The notes: a model not told the origin generated them from the letters alone. Positions 1 to 6,013 are shown, counted from the first letter of the stretch. The stretch is 6,193 bases of DNA from CAXYVX01 sp049297855 (GCA_049297855.1 JBAQVB010000022.1:1-6193); one strand, 5' to 3'. A program made the numbers and translations.

Positions 1-740
1 GCCATCATGCGCATTGAATGTTCACTGGCGCGCGAATCGAGCAGGGCTTGGACGATTTCGGCGCGCAATAATCGTTCCAATACCGCCGTGAGCACCGCCG
101 CACGCGACGGTTCAAATTTAGCATCTAATTGTTGATCAACTGTGGCGTCATCACCGGTGCGTCCGATCGGCAACAAATGTTCCGCGATCGCCGTTTGATT
201 GAGGCTCGAGTGAAATTTAGTGTAAATGACGTCGATGGCGTCGTAATGCTCAGAGCGAAATTCGTCAACGACTAATTTTAATAACGAATTGATCGCGGCA
301 TCATCCGCTTCTGGCGACGGTACAAAACTGGCCAAAACCGTGACGCCGCGCAATTTGTTGGCGAATTCACTGATTTTACGACCGACGGTAACTACCGCAG
401 TTGTGACATGGCGAGCCACGTCGGTTTGTAATTGCTCTGACAACTCGTGCGTAATTTTGGAATTATAAGCGCCCGCCAGTCCCGAATCGGATGAAATCAC
501 GATCAGTAACCGTCGCGTCAAAATCCGTCGTTTGAACAAACCGTTGGTCTCTAAAATAGACGCGTCGCGCGCCAAATCCGCCAGCAACCGCCGCGTTGCC
601 GTCACGTAAGGCAACGTGCGTCGCACATCAACCATAGCGCGCCGCATTTTGGACGCGCTGACCAGTTGCAACGCACCAGTGATCTGTTTGGTGGCGCTGA
701 CCGATTTGAGGCGCGACTTAATTTGCTGGACGCTCGGCAT
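1..740 (-). CDS. atpG: ATP synthase F1 gamma subunit, 3' end cut by window edge
   Basis: The gamma subunit is the central rotor shaft of F1, turning inside the alpha3beta3 head and linking it to the c-ring. I translated 246 complete codons from the ATG at 740. The N-terminal helix (residues about 1-40) carries the family pattern IKSRLKSVSATKQIT...LVSASKMRRA. The conserved segment ISSDSGLAGAYN follows at about 82-93, and the visible end, SEHSMRMM, matches the conserved start of the C-terminal coiled-coil helix. Family members are about 285 residues long, so roughly 40 residues lie beyond the left edge. The start directly abuts the atpA stop (TAGATG), with GGAGG at 749-753 placed 8 nt upstream, which suggests translational coupling. 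One oddity is that the usual SDRGL motif reads SDSGL. Identity is secure from motifs and operon position. Confidence 0.96.
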   Translation of the reverse strand, partial: MPSVQQIKSRLKSVSATKQITGALQLVSASKMRRAMVDVRRTLPYVTATRRLLADLARDASILETNGLFKRRILTRRLLIVISSDSGLAGAYNSKITHELSEQLQTDVARHVTTAVVTVGRKISEFANKLRGVTVLASFVPSPEADDAAINSLLKLVVDEFRSEHYDAIDVIYTKFHSSLNQTAIAEHLLPIGRTGDDATVDQQLDAKFEPSRAAVLTAVLERLLRAEIVQALLDSRASEHSMRMM

Positions 741-2294
741 CTATTTAGCCTCCGGTTTGACGGCGAATTCAGCCGTGGTTTGCTTAGCAAATTCAACAAT
801 TTTGGCATATTCATCGGACTTGGCGTTAATTTTTTGATCGCCACGGTTCAACGCCTTTGCAAAGTCTTTAGATTTAGACCAGATTCGCGCGATCAATTTC
901 TCAGTTGCATCGTGAATTTTCGCCACCGGCACTTTGTCAAACGCGCCTGAGTTAACCGCCACCACACTGACTACTTGCTCCCAAATACCACGTGGCGAAT
1001 ATTGCGGCTGTTTTAATAATTCGGTCAAACGCTGCCCGCGACCGATGCGGGCTTTGGTGTCGGCGTCAAGATCCGAACCGAACTGAGCGAAACTAGCCAG
1101 TTCGCGGAACTGTGCCAGCGACAGTCGTAAGTTGCCGGACACGCTTTTAACCGCTTTTGACTGGGCGGCGCCACCGACGCGCGACACCGACAAACCAACG
1201 TTAATAGCCGGTCGCACACCTTGGTTGAACAAATCTGTTTCCAGGAAAATCTGACCATCGGTAATCGAAATCACGTTCGTTGGAATGTAAGCACCAATAT
1301 CGCCGGCCTGCGTCTCAATAATCGGCAAGGCAGTTAACGACCCGCCGCCCAAGGCGTCGGACAACTTGGCCGCGCGTTCGAGCAAGCGCGAATGCAGATA
1401 AAACACGTCGCCCGGATAAGCTTCACGTCCCGGCGGACGACGCAACAACAGTGACATCTGGCGATAGGCGTTGGCGTGTTTTGTTAAATCATCATAAATA
1501 ATCAGCGCGTGCTGTTTGCTATCGCGAAAATATTCACCCATCGCTGCGCCGGCGTAGGGCGCCAAATAGAGCAGGGAGGCCGGATCGGCCGGACTGGTCG
1601 CTACCACGATGGTTTGTTCCATCACACCTTCGGCTTTCAAACGCTCAACTAAGTGCGCAATTTTGGATAATTTCTGACCAATTGCTACATAAATGTTGAC
1701 AACTCCGGTGTCTTGCCGCGCCTGATTGATCATCGTATCCAAAGCAATCGCGGTTTTACCAGTTTGGCGATCGCCAATAATTAATTCACGTTGGCCACGA
1801 CCAATCGGCACCATGGTATCAATCGCCGTTAGACCGGTCATCAGAGGTTCCTCGACAGATTTGCGCGACATGACATCCGGAGCTGGTCGTTCCACCAAAC
1901 CGCGTTTATCGGTTTTAATCGCGCCCAGACCATCCAACGGTTCACCCAATGGATTAACGATTCGCCCCAATAATTCCGATCCGATCGGAACCGACACAAC
2001 TCGGCCAGTTAAGCGCACTTTGGCACCGGCCGACACTTCGGTTTCCGCACCGAGTAACACCGCACCGATTTCATTCTCCGCCAAATTCAAGGCGAACGCC
2101 CGCGTCGTACCACCATCAAGAGTTTCAATTTCCAGTATTTCCGACGAACCGGCTTCGCGCAAACCGTGCACCCACGCCACGCCGTCACCAACGCGCGTCA
2201 CGATGCCGGCGCGTTCCAATCCTTCGCTGACGTCCAAATTTTCAATCGCTTCGCGCAACTCGCGCGATAATTCCGTTACTGATAACTCAGCCAT
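741..2294 (-). CDS. atpA: ATP synthase F1 alpha subunit
   Basis: Alpha is the non-catalytic nucleotide-binding subunit that alternates with beta in the F1 head. The 517-residue length is normal for the family. Numbered from the chosen start, the P-loop GDRQTGKT is at about 174-181, the Walker B stretch LIIYDD at about 264-269, and the alpha/beta signature PAINVGLSVS at about 362-371, followed by the arginine finger in SRVGG (R372). The N-terminal amphipathic stretch (ELSRELREAIENL), which docks delta in this family, is present. The ATG at 2294 is preferred over an in-frame ATG at 2309 because a strong AAAGGAGA sits 5 nt before it. The extra MKGEK of the longer form is simply the translated ribosome binding site. 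The gene follows atpH after 42 nt and abuts atpG. All nucleotide-site residues checked are intact, so the protein looks functional. Confidence 0.98.
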   Translation of the reverse strand: MAELSVTELSRELREAIENLDVSEGLERAGIVTRVGDGVAWVHGLREAGSSEILEIETLDGGTTRAFALNLAENEIGAVLLGAETEVSAGAKVRLTGRVVSVPIGSELLGRIVNPLGEPLDGLGAIKTDKRGLVERPAPDVMSRKSVEEPLMTGLTAIDTMVPIGRGQRELIIGDRQTGKTAIALDTMINQARQDTGVVNIYVAIGQKLSKIAHLVERLKAEGVMEQTIVVATSPADPASLLYLAPYAGAAMGEYFRDSKQHALIIYDDLTKHANAYRQMSLLLRRPPGREAYPGDVFYLHSRLLERAAKLSDALGGGSLTALPIIETQAGDIGAYIPTNVISITDGQIFLETDLFNQGVRPAINVGLSVSRVGGAAQSKAVKSVSGNLRLSLAQFRELASFAQFGSDLDADTKARIGRGQRLTELLKQPQYSPRGIWEQVVSVVAVNSGAFDKVPVAKIHDATEKLIARIWSKSKDFAKALNRGDQKINAKSDEYAKIVEFAKQTTAEFAVKPEAK

Positions 2295-2298
2295 TTTT

Positions 2299-2306
2299 TC
2301 TCCTTT
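2299..2306 (-). promoter_or_regulatory. Ribosome binding site that sets the atpA start
   Basis: On the minus strand this reads AAAGGAGA, followed by five A residues and the ATG at 2294. It decides between two in-frame starts: the upstream ATG at 2309 has no Shine-Dalgarno sequence before it (the preceding bases are GCTCGCTAA) and would translate this site as MKGEK. Confidence 0.88.
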
Positions 2307-2336
2307 CATTTAGCGAGCGAACCCGGTGTCGCCGTG

Positions 2337-2726
2337 TCATATCCGTTGCAACTCCTGCAACTTATGGGCAATTGAGTTGTCCATAGTACTGCGCGGCGTT
2401 TGTATAGTGAAACCGCCAATTAGCGACTCATCAATTCGTTGCGTTAGTTGCACGGTGCGCGCCTTAGTTTGACGACGTAATTGATCGCTGAGACGCTTCA
2501 AATTATCGTCGCTCAAACGGTGCGCGCTGGTGATTTCTGCGCTCAAAATACCGTGATCAACTTCCAGAGCCACCGCAGTGTCGCGCAACAATGTTTCCCA
2601 GCGCCGAGTTTCGCCGCGCTGACGCAAAGTTTCCGCCAAAACATGAGCCAGGCGCTTCGTCGACTCACCAGCCACCAATTTATCAGCGGCGAACTTAGCT
2701 AGTTTCGGATAAGAAATCTTACGCAC
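2337..2726 (-). CDS. atpH: ATP synthase F1 delta subunit, unusually short
   Basis: Delta (OSCP homologue) joins the top of F1 to the peripheral stalk by binding alpha N-termini and subunit b. The C-terminal part matches the family well: VQLTQRIDESLIGGF followed by MDNSIAHKLQEL resembles the canonical pattern of V-L-x-x-x-I-D-x-S-L-I-G-G-F and then D-x-S-I-x-x-x-L. The N-terminal domain is short. From the chosen start the protein has about 129 residues, against about 177 in E. coli, and the missing part appears to be roughly 40 residues in the middle of the N-terminal helix bundle. I chose the GTG at 2726 because GGGGA lies 5 nt upstream, the overlap with atpF is only 8 nt (GTGCGTAA), and homology-like sequence begins at VRKISYPKLAKF. 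In-frame ATGs at 2744, 2753 and 2765 are alternatives without a clear ribosome binding site; the longest gives 142 residues. Identity is good; the start is uncertain. Confidence 0.9.
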   Translation of the reverse strand: MRKISYPKLAKFAADKLVAGESTKRLAHVLAETLRQRGETRRWETLLRDTAVALEVDHGILSAEITSAHRLSDDNLKRLSDQLRRQTKARTVQLTQRIDESLIGGFTIQTPRSTMDNSIAHKLQELQRI

Positions 2727-3243
2727 GATCGTCCCCGCGATCATTAGATGCATGTTCCGCCACAATTTCGCGAATTAATCGCTGATCGGCCGCTGACGTG
2801 ACTTTCTCATGCAAAATCTGTGCCGTCGCTTTGGCTACTAATTGCACTGTGTCGGCGCGTAAAGTTTTTCGCGCTGCTTCAACGTCCTGTTCGAGCTGAT
2901 TGTGCGCGGCCGCCACGATAGCCTCGGCACGCTTGTTGGCCGCCTCTTCGCCATCCAGAACGATTTGCTGACTTTGTTCGCGCGCTACGCTAACAATTTC
3001 CTGTGCTTGCGCCGTCGCGTCCGCCAACTTATGATCAATTTCCTCGTCCAAATGACGCGATTGCTCATTCATTTTTTTCGCGTTGGCCACTGATTCCTCA
3101 ATCATCTTCTCGCGTCGATCGAGCATAGCCAAAATTGGCGGATAAGCGAATTTTGCGAGCAAAAAAATCAACACTGCAAACGCAATCAATTGAAAAATCA
3201 TGGTTTGCCAGTTGATGCCAAGAGATGTAAAAATATTTCCCAT
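2719..3243 (-). CDS. atpF: ATP synthase F0 b subunit
   Basis: Subunit b forms the peripheral stalk that holds the F1 head against rotation, anchored beside subunit a in the membrane. The 174-residue protein has the expected plan: a short N-terminus containing GINW, one membrane helix at about 12-31, the conserved KFAYPPI turn at 31-37, then a long charged, alanine- and glutamate-rich helix to about 160 that would form the dimeric right-handed coiled coil, and a C-terminal delta-binding end. The stop overlaps the likely atpH start. No Shine-Dalgarno sequence is visible before the ATG: the upstream bases are AATTAGTTATTAGTT. Translation may depend on the message context or on ribosomes arriving from atpE 52 nt upstream. 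A later start at Met15 would cut the conserved GINW segment, so the first ATG is kept. Confidence 0.96.
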   Translation of the reverse strand: MGNIFTSLGINWQTMIFQLIAFAVLIFLLAKFAYPPILAMLDRREKMIEESVANAKKMNEQSRHLDEEIDHKLADATAQAQEIVSVAREQSQQIVLDGEEAANKRAEAIVAAAHNQLEQDVEAARKTLRADTVQLVAKATAQILHEKVTSAADQRLIREIVAEHASNDRGDDRA

Positions 3244-3267
3244 AACTAATAACTAATTATTCATCGC

Positions 3268-3287
3268 CACGAACCATTCAGTTCGCG
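3268..3287 (-). promoter_or_regulatory. Hairpin in the atpE-atpF gap
   Basis: The minus-strand RNA can fold CGCGAAC with GTTCGTG, a 7-bp stem with one G-U pair, around the 6-nt loop TGAATG. It lies 8 nt after the atpE stop and is not followed by a T-run, so it is not a typical terminator. A role as an mRNA processing or 3'-stability element that raises c-subunit yield is inference. The stem is short enough that chance cannot be excluded. Confidence 0.4.
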
Positions 3288-3295
3288 CCAAATCA

Positions 3296-3508
3296 TTACA
3301 TCACTTTCGACAGAATAGCCGCGATTAAACCGATGATACCGAGCGCATCAATAAACGAAATACCGACGATCATCATGGTTTGCAGTTGTGAAATTTTCTC
3401 CGGATTACGCCCGGCCGAATTTAAGGCCGCCATACCGATCATACCGGCGCCCAATGTTGCCCCGAGTGCTGGGATACCATAAGCCAGCGCAAAAGCCAAT
3501 TGTTGCAT
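3296..3508 (-). CDS. atpE: ATP synthase F0 c subunit (proton-carrying ring)
   Basis: Subunit c is the two-helix proteolipid that assembles into the rotating ring carrying protons through the membrane. The 70-residue protein has helix 1 with the glycine-rich packing motif (G16, G20, G22, G25), the polar loop GRNPE at 33-37 that contacts gamma and epsilon, and helix 2 with the ion-binding carboxylate D54 in the context SFIDALGIIG. Aligned by eye, D54 occupies the place of E. coli D61. Aspartate followed by alanine, and the absence of the glutamate-serine pair seen in known sodium-binding rings, point to protons as the coupling ion. It has the best ribosome binding site in the operon, in keeping with the many c copies needed per enzyme. 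It lies between atpB (25 nt) and atpF (52 nt). Confidence 0.97.
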   Translation of the reverse strand: MQQLAFALAYGIPALGATLGAGMIGMAALNSAGRNPEKISQLQTMMIVGISFIDALGIIGLIAAILSKVM

Positions 3509-3516
3509 AATTATTT

Positions 3517-3523
3517 CCTCCTT
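3517..3523 (-). promoter_or_regulatory. Strong ribosome binding site of atpE
   Basis: The minus strand reads AAGGAGG, a full match to the anti-Shine-Dalgarno core, 8 nt before the atpE ATG in an A/T-rich leader. It is the strongest such site in the window and fits the high stoichiometry of subunit c. Confidence 0.85.
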
Positions 3524-3533
3524 AATTTAAATT

Positions 3534-4403
3534 TTATGCCTTTGATTCCACCATTTTATCATCCTTGGTTGAATCCGCAAAATCAGGCGTTTTTTTGGGA
3601 ACCGCCGACCCGACCGCGATGCTAATAAATGCCGTCGCGAGCATAAAGAAAACATAGGCCTGGATACCGCCAATGAACAGTTCAAAGAAATAAAACAACG
3701 GCAGCACGGCCGGTGAAACGAAATGAGTCAAAGCCTGCACCACCAACAACAAAACTTCTCCGGCAAAGCAGTTGCCGAATAACCGAAACGACAGCGCCAA
3801 CATGCGCGAAAATTCACCAATCAACTCCAGCAGGCCGCCAAAAGCGCCAATCGGATCGCGTAATGGATTGACGAAATAACGGTGTAAATTAGTGCGCCAA
3901 CCGAGCGCTCGCACGGCGTAAACTTGCACCATGACAATCGTTAGAATCGCCAACATAAAGGTAAAACTGAGGTCGCTCGCGCCACCACGAAACAGCGGCA
4001 CGTGGTGCAAAGTTATAGCTTCGCCAACAAACGGTAGCAAGCCAAAATAATAATTAAAAATCACAAAAAAGAAAATTGAAATCGTGAACGGCGCCACGTG
4101 TTTCGCTATTTTGTGGTTCGGAATCACCGTGCGCACGGTTCGATACAAAGCCTCAATCGTCCACAACGTCAGACGCGTGAAAAAACCACCGCGCGCTTGT
4201 ACCACCTTTTCGTGAAAAATTTCCTGGTTGTAAACGTCAGTGTCATCACCGTAAACGCGTTGGCGCTGCACCGTAATTTTGTGCCCGACGTAAATCATAA
4301 ATCCGCTCGTAAAAAGGAGCGCCAACACCGACAACAGTAGGGAATTGGTCACCGCAAAACCGCCCACCGAAAAAACCGTTTGCGCCGCGATATCAATGTT
4401 CAT
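3534..4403 (-). CDS. atpB: ATP synthase F0 a subunit
   Basis: Subunit a is the membrane stator that provides the two proton half-channels next to the c-ring. The 289-residue protein has several hydrophobic helices, at about 18-40, 104-124, 145-165, 208-228 and 235-265. The diagnostic segment LSFRLFGNCFAGE at 204-216 contains R207, equivalent to the essential E. coli R210. FFELFIGGIQAYVFFML near 239-255 is the expected last helix with its conserved glutamate/glutamine region. The final 20 or so residues form a polar, charged tail after the last helix, longer than in typical members. AGGAG (4411-4415) lies 7 nt before the start, and the start overlaps the upstream stop by 4 nt (ATGA), so the two genes are probably translationally coupled. 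Confidence 0.97.
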   Translation of the reverse strand: MNIDIAAQTVFSVGGFAVTNSLLLSVLALLFTSGFMIYVGHKITVQRQRVYGDDTDVYNQEIFHEKVVQARGGFFTRLTLWTIEALYRTVRTVIPNHKIAKHVAPFTISIFFFVIFNYYFGLLPFVGEAITLHHVPLFRGGASDLSFTFMLAILTIVMVQVYAVRALGWRTNLHRYFVNPLRDPIGAFGGLLELIGEFSRMLALSFRLFGNCFAGEVLLLVVQALTHFVSPAVLPLFYFFELFIGGIQAYVFFMLATAFISIAVGSAVPKKTPDFADSTKDDKMVESKA

Positions 4404-4825
4404 TCACGCGCTCCTGTTTTGGATCGATGCGATTGTTTGCGGTGATTGGCGGTTGGCGAATTTGAGTGAGACGACCCGGGCGATTTAGTTTTTAATGAGG
4501 TTGTTTGTTGAATGTCGGTTTCAGTCTTGGTTTTATCGGCAGTTTTATCCGCGTCATATTTATCGGCATCAAACACGGCCTTCGTTAGCGGCGTATCTAA
4601 AGATTTAATTTGCATGTAAATCAATTTCGCCGCCACCGCAAAACCGAGCACCATGCCAATAATCGCGAAAAAAGCTGGCTGGCCGCGTAACGCATCAACC
4701 ACGAGCCCTGACAAAAACAATCCCATCACCGGTATAACTAGGCGCAAAGTTGTGCTGACGAGCGTTGCGATCATAGTTTTCTTGGCGTCGCCAACCGATG
4801 CCTTTTTCCTCTCTGTGGATTTCAT
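4400..4825 (-). CDS. AtpZ/AtpI-type membrane protein, first gene of the atp operon
   Basis: This is a small two-helix membrane protein at the head of the operon, where many bacteria carry atpI or atpZ. Hydrophobic helices lie at about 19-45 and 51-73. The second has the pattern FFAIIGMVLGFAVAAKLIY, typical of the AtpZ-like family (Pfam ATPase_gene1). Family members have been linked to c-ring assembly or Mg2+/Ca2+ supply; which applies here cannot be read from the sequence. Residues from about 85 to 141 are a hydrophilic tail rich in K, T, S, D, N and H, with a DADK motif occurring twice (86-89 and 91-94). No Shine-Dalgarno sequence precedes the ATG, and a promoter lies so close that the mRNA may have almost no leader. 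The stop overlaps atpB by 4 nt. The family call rests on topology, one motif and position. Confidence 0.78.
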   Translation of the reverse strand: MKSTERKKASVGDAKKTMIATLVSTTLRLVIPVMGLFLSGLVVDALRGQPAFFAIIGMVLGFAVAAKLIYMQIKSLDTPLTKAVFDADKYDADKTADKTKTETDIQQTTSLKTKSPGSSHSNSPTANHRKQSHRSKTGARE

Positions 4826-4834
4826 TATGTTGCT

Positions 4835-4863
4835 ATTTTAGCAGGATTATTAACCCAGCGCAA
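4835..4863 (-). promoter_or_regulatory. Predicted promoter of the atp operon
   Basis: On the minus strand there is an extended -10 box, TGC followed by TAAAAT (hexamer at 4835-4840, 5 of 6 consensus), and a weak -35 box, TTGCGC, at 4858-4863, with a 17-bp spacer. Transcription would start near 4828, only about 3 nt before the ATG of the AtpZ-like gene. That fits with the lack of a Shine-Dalgarno sequence there. Confidence 0.6.
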
Positions 4864-4866
4864 GAC

Positions 4867-4895
4867 TTGGCCGGCAATGATCGATGTGTTATAAT
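4867..4895 (+). promoter_or_regulatory. Predicted promoter of tRNA-Leu
   Basis: A perfect TATAAT lies at 4890-4895, with TTGGCC at 4867-4872 as the -35 box (4 of 6) and a 17-bp spacer. The predicted start near 4902 leaves a 9-nt leader before the tRNA. The -35 box is 3 bp from that of the divergent atp promoter. Confidence 0.7.
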
Positions 4896-4910
4896 TCTGG
4901 CCAGCAGTTT

Positions 4911-4996
4911 GCGCGAGTGGCGGAATGGTAGACGCGGTAGACTCAAAATCTGCTCTCGGTTTCGAGGTGAGGGTTCAACTCCCTCCTCGCGCACCA
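4911..4996 (+). tRNA. tRNA-Leu (anticodon CAA), CCA encoded
   Basis: The full cloverleaf can be drawn by hand. The acceptor stem GCGCGAG (4911-4917) pairs with CTCGCGC (4986-4992), followed by discriminator A4993 and an encoded CCA at 4994-4996. The anticodon stem GTAGA/TCTGC (one G-U pair) holds the loop CTCAAAA with anticodon CAA at 4944-4946, which reads the Leu codon TTG. The long variable arm, CTCG-GTTT-CGAG at 4955-4966, is the class II feature expected for leucine. The T arm is GAGGG/CCCTC with loop TTCAACT, and the D loop keeps its GG at 4927-4928. It has its own promoter and terminator, so it is a single-gene transcription unit. Confidence 0.97.
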
Positions 4997-5018
4997 CGCA
5001 TGAAAAAACGTTTTTCGG

Positions 5019-5039
5019 TCGCCCATTCGGGCGATTTTT
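5019..5039 (+). terminator. Rho-independent terminator after tRNA-Leu
   Basis: TCGCCC (5019-5024) pairs with GGGCGA (5029-5034) around the tetraloop ATTC, and TTTTT follows at 5035-5039. It begins 22 nt after the CCA of the tRNA. A run of A at 5003-5008 can extend the pairing with the T-run. It has the T-run on the plus strand only, so it serves the tRNA unit. Confidence 0.85.
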
Positions 5040-5080
5040 CATTATCTCGACTTATTTGAACGACCAAGCAATTTTAGCTG

Positions 5081-5109
5081 TTTACAATAACACAAAAATA
5101 TGCTACCAT
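5081..5109 (+). promoter_or_regulatory. Predicted promoter of the 254-residue protein gene
   Basis: TTTACA at 5081-5086 (5 of 6 to consensus) and TACCAT at 5104-5109 (4 of 6) are separated by 17 bp, and the -10 box is preceded by an extended TGC. The start would be near 5116, giving a leader of about 42 nt that contains the ribosome binding site. Confidence 0.55.
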
Positions 5110-5157
5110 GCATCCAGTTATATCAATAATCTAGCGATCAGCTGAAAGGAGCTAACA

Positions 5158-5922
5158 ATGAGCAGCAAAAATTCGATGCCCAATGCAGAACAAGAACAAG
5201 GACATCCAACAACTAATCAATGGCAGGTGGTTGCGCCACCGACCTCGGATCCGCAATCCGTCGTTCCCGATACTCATGCGACGAGCCAAGATAACGCGTG
5301 GGACATGGCTTATGACGAAAAATATGACAGGGAAGGCAAGACGGGCTTGCTTCAACCCGCGCGCGAATCCAAACCCGGCGAAATCTCTGACATTTTGCCC
5401 GACGCGATTGAGGACTTACACAATGCGTATGACAATGGCGCAAACATTACAACGATTTTCAACGGTGTTCCATTGAATTCACGAGAGATTGGCGAGCTCG
5501 GACTAAAACGTGCCTATAAAAAATTCACTGGCCTCAATAAAAAAGATTTTGAAGAACATGAGCTTTTAGCCCAAAAGATGCAAAATGAAGAAGATTCTAT
5601 AAGGCAGCGAGCCGCGCAGAAAGCAGTTCCGTGGCTCATGCATGAATCCAAAGATCTGATTAATCCTGAGCTGGCCGACGAATGGAACGACGCCCTCGTC
5701 GCGGATGTCGAAAGCCCCGATCCCGGACAAATCACTCAAACGGCAACCGCCCTCATGCTGGCGCACGATCTAGGCGAAAAACCTCAAGATTTGGTTGAGA
5801 TAATACAAAAAGGCCAAACTAAAACTTCCTTGAATAAAGTAGTCGCAATAATCCGCCAGTTTTATAACAAAAGCGATAGTTTGCTAGCTGATCTGTCAGT
5901 CATCGCTGATATAGAAGATTAG
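5158..5922 (+). CDS. Unrecognised soluble acidic protein, 254 residues
   Basis: I do not recognise a family. The protein has no signal peptide and no membrane helix, so it is probably cytoplasmic. The first 75 or so residues are rich in Q, P, T, S, N and D and look disordered. From about 78 onward it looks mostly helical, with a strongly charged, possibly coiled-coil stretch at about 127-155 and a C-terminal half of predicted helices broken by short polar turns (near 185-190, 205-208 and 218-223), ending in an acidic IADIED. No catalytic motif, metal-binding cysteine or histidine cluster, or nucleotide-binding loop is visible; there are no cysteines. The start at 5158 is supported by AAAGGAG at 5145-5151, 6 nt upstream; an in-frame ATG at codon 7 has no such site. 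It has its own promoter and lies between a terminated tRNA gene and a pilin-like gene with a separate promoter, so context gives no firm clue. Confidence 0.85.
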   Translation: MSSKNSMPNAEQEQGHPTTNQWQVVAPPTSDPQSVVPDTHATSQDNAWDMAYDEKYDREGKTGLLQPARESKPGEISDILPDAIEDLHNAYDNGANITTIFNGVPLNSREIGELGLKRAYKKFTGLNKKDFEEHELLAQKMQNEEDSIRQRAAQKAVPWLMHESKDLINPELADEWNDALVADVESPDPGQITQTATALMLAHDLGEKPQDLVEIIQKGQTKTSLNKVVAIIRQFYNKSDSLLADLSVIADIED

Positions 5923-5984
5923 ACGCAAGTTTCATGTTTTATAAGCGTATAATCCAGGTTGGACGGAAAAATAGCGATAGACGC

Positions 5985-6013
5985 TTGACACGCCATCTCG
6001 CTTGTGATTAAAT
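5985..6013 (+). promoter_or_regulatory. Predicted promoter of the pilin-like gene
   Basis: A perfect TTGACA lies at 5985-5990, with TTAAAT at 6008-6013 as the -10 box (4 of 6), preceded by an extended TGA, and a 17-bp spacer. The start would be near 6020, leaving about 33 nt before the ATG at 6053. An isolated TATAAT at 5948-5953 has no matching -35 box. Confidence 0.65.

Noticed and set aside
1726..2313. 195-residue plus-strand frame opposite atpA
   Set aside because: It is the antisense shadow of a conserved gene, with unnatural composition (very rich in P, R, S, T) and no ribosome binding site.
3253..3264. Three-codon minus-strand mini-frame (ATG AAT AAT TAG) just before atpF
   Set aside because: It could be imagined as a coupling peptide, but it lacks a ribosome binding site and such short frames are common by chance.
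4798..5145. Open frames of 115 residues (plus strand) and 69 residues (minus strand, 4833-5042) across the tRNA region
   Set aside because: Both read through the tRNA gene, two promoters and the terminator, so they are chance frames.
5948..5953. Perfect TATAAT after the 254-residue gene
   Set aside because: No acceptable -35 box lies 16-18 bp upstream, and a better promoter with a perfect TTGACA lies downstream before the pilin-like gene.
5944..6002. Short inverted repeats (AGCGT/ACGCT and AGCGA/TCGCT) around the pilin promoter
   Set aside because: Arms are only 5 bp with long, unequal spacing. Not convincing as an operator or terminator.
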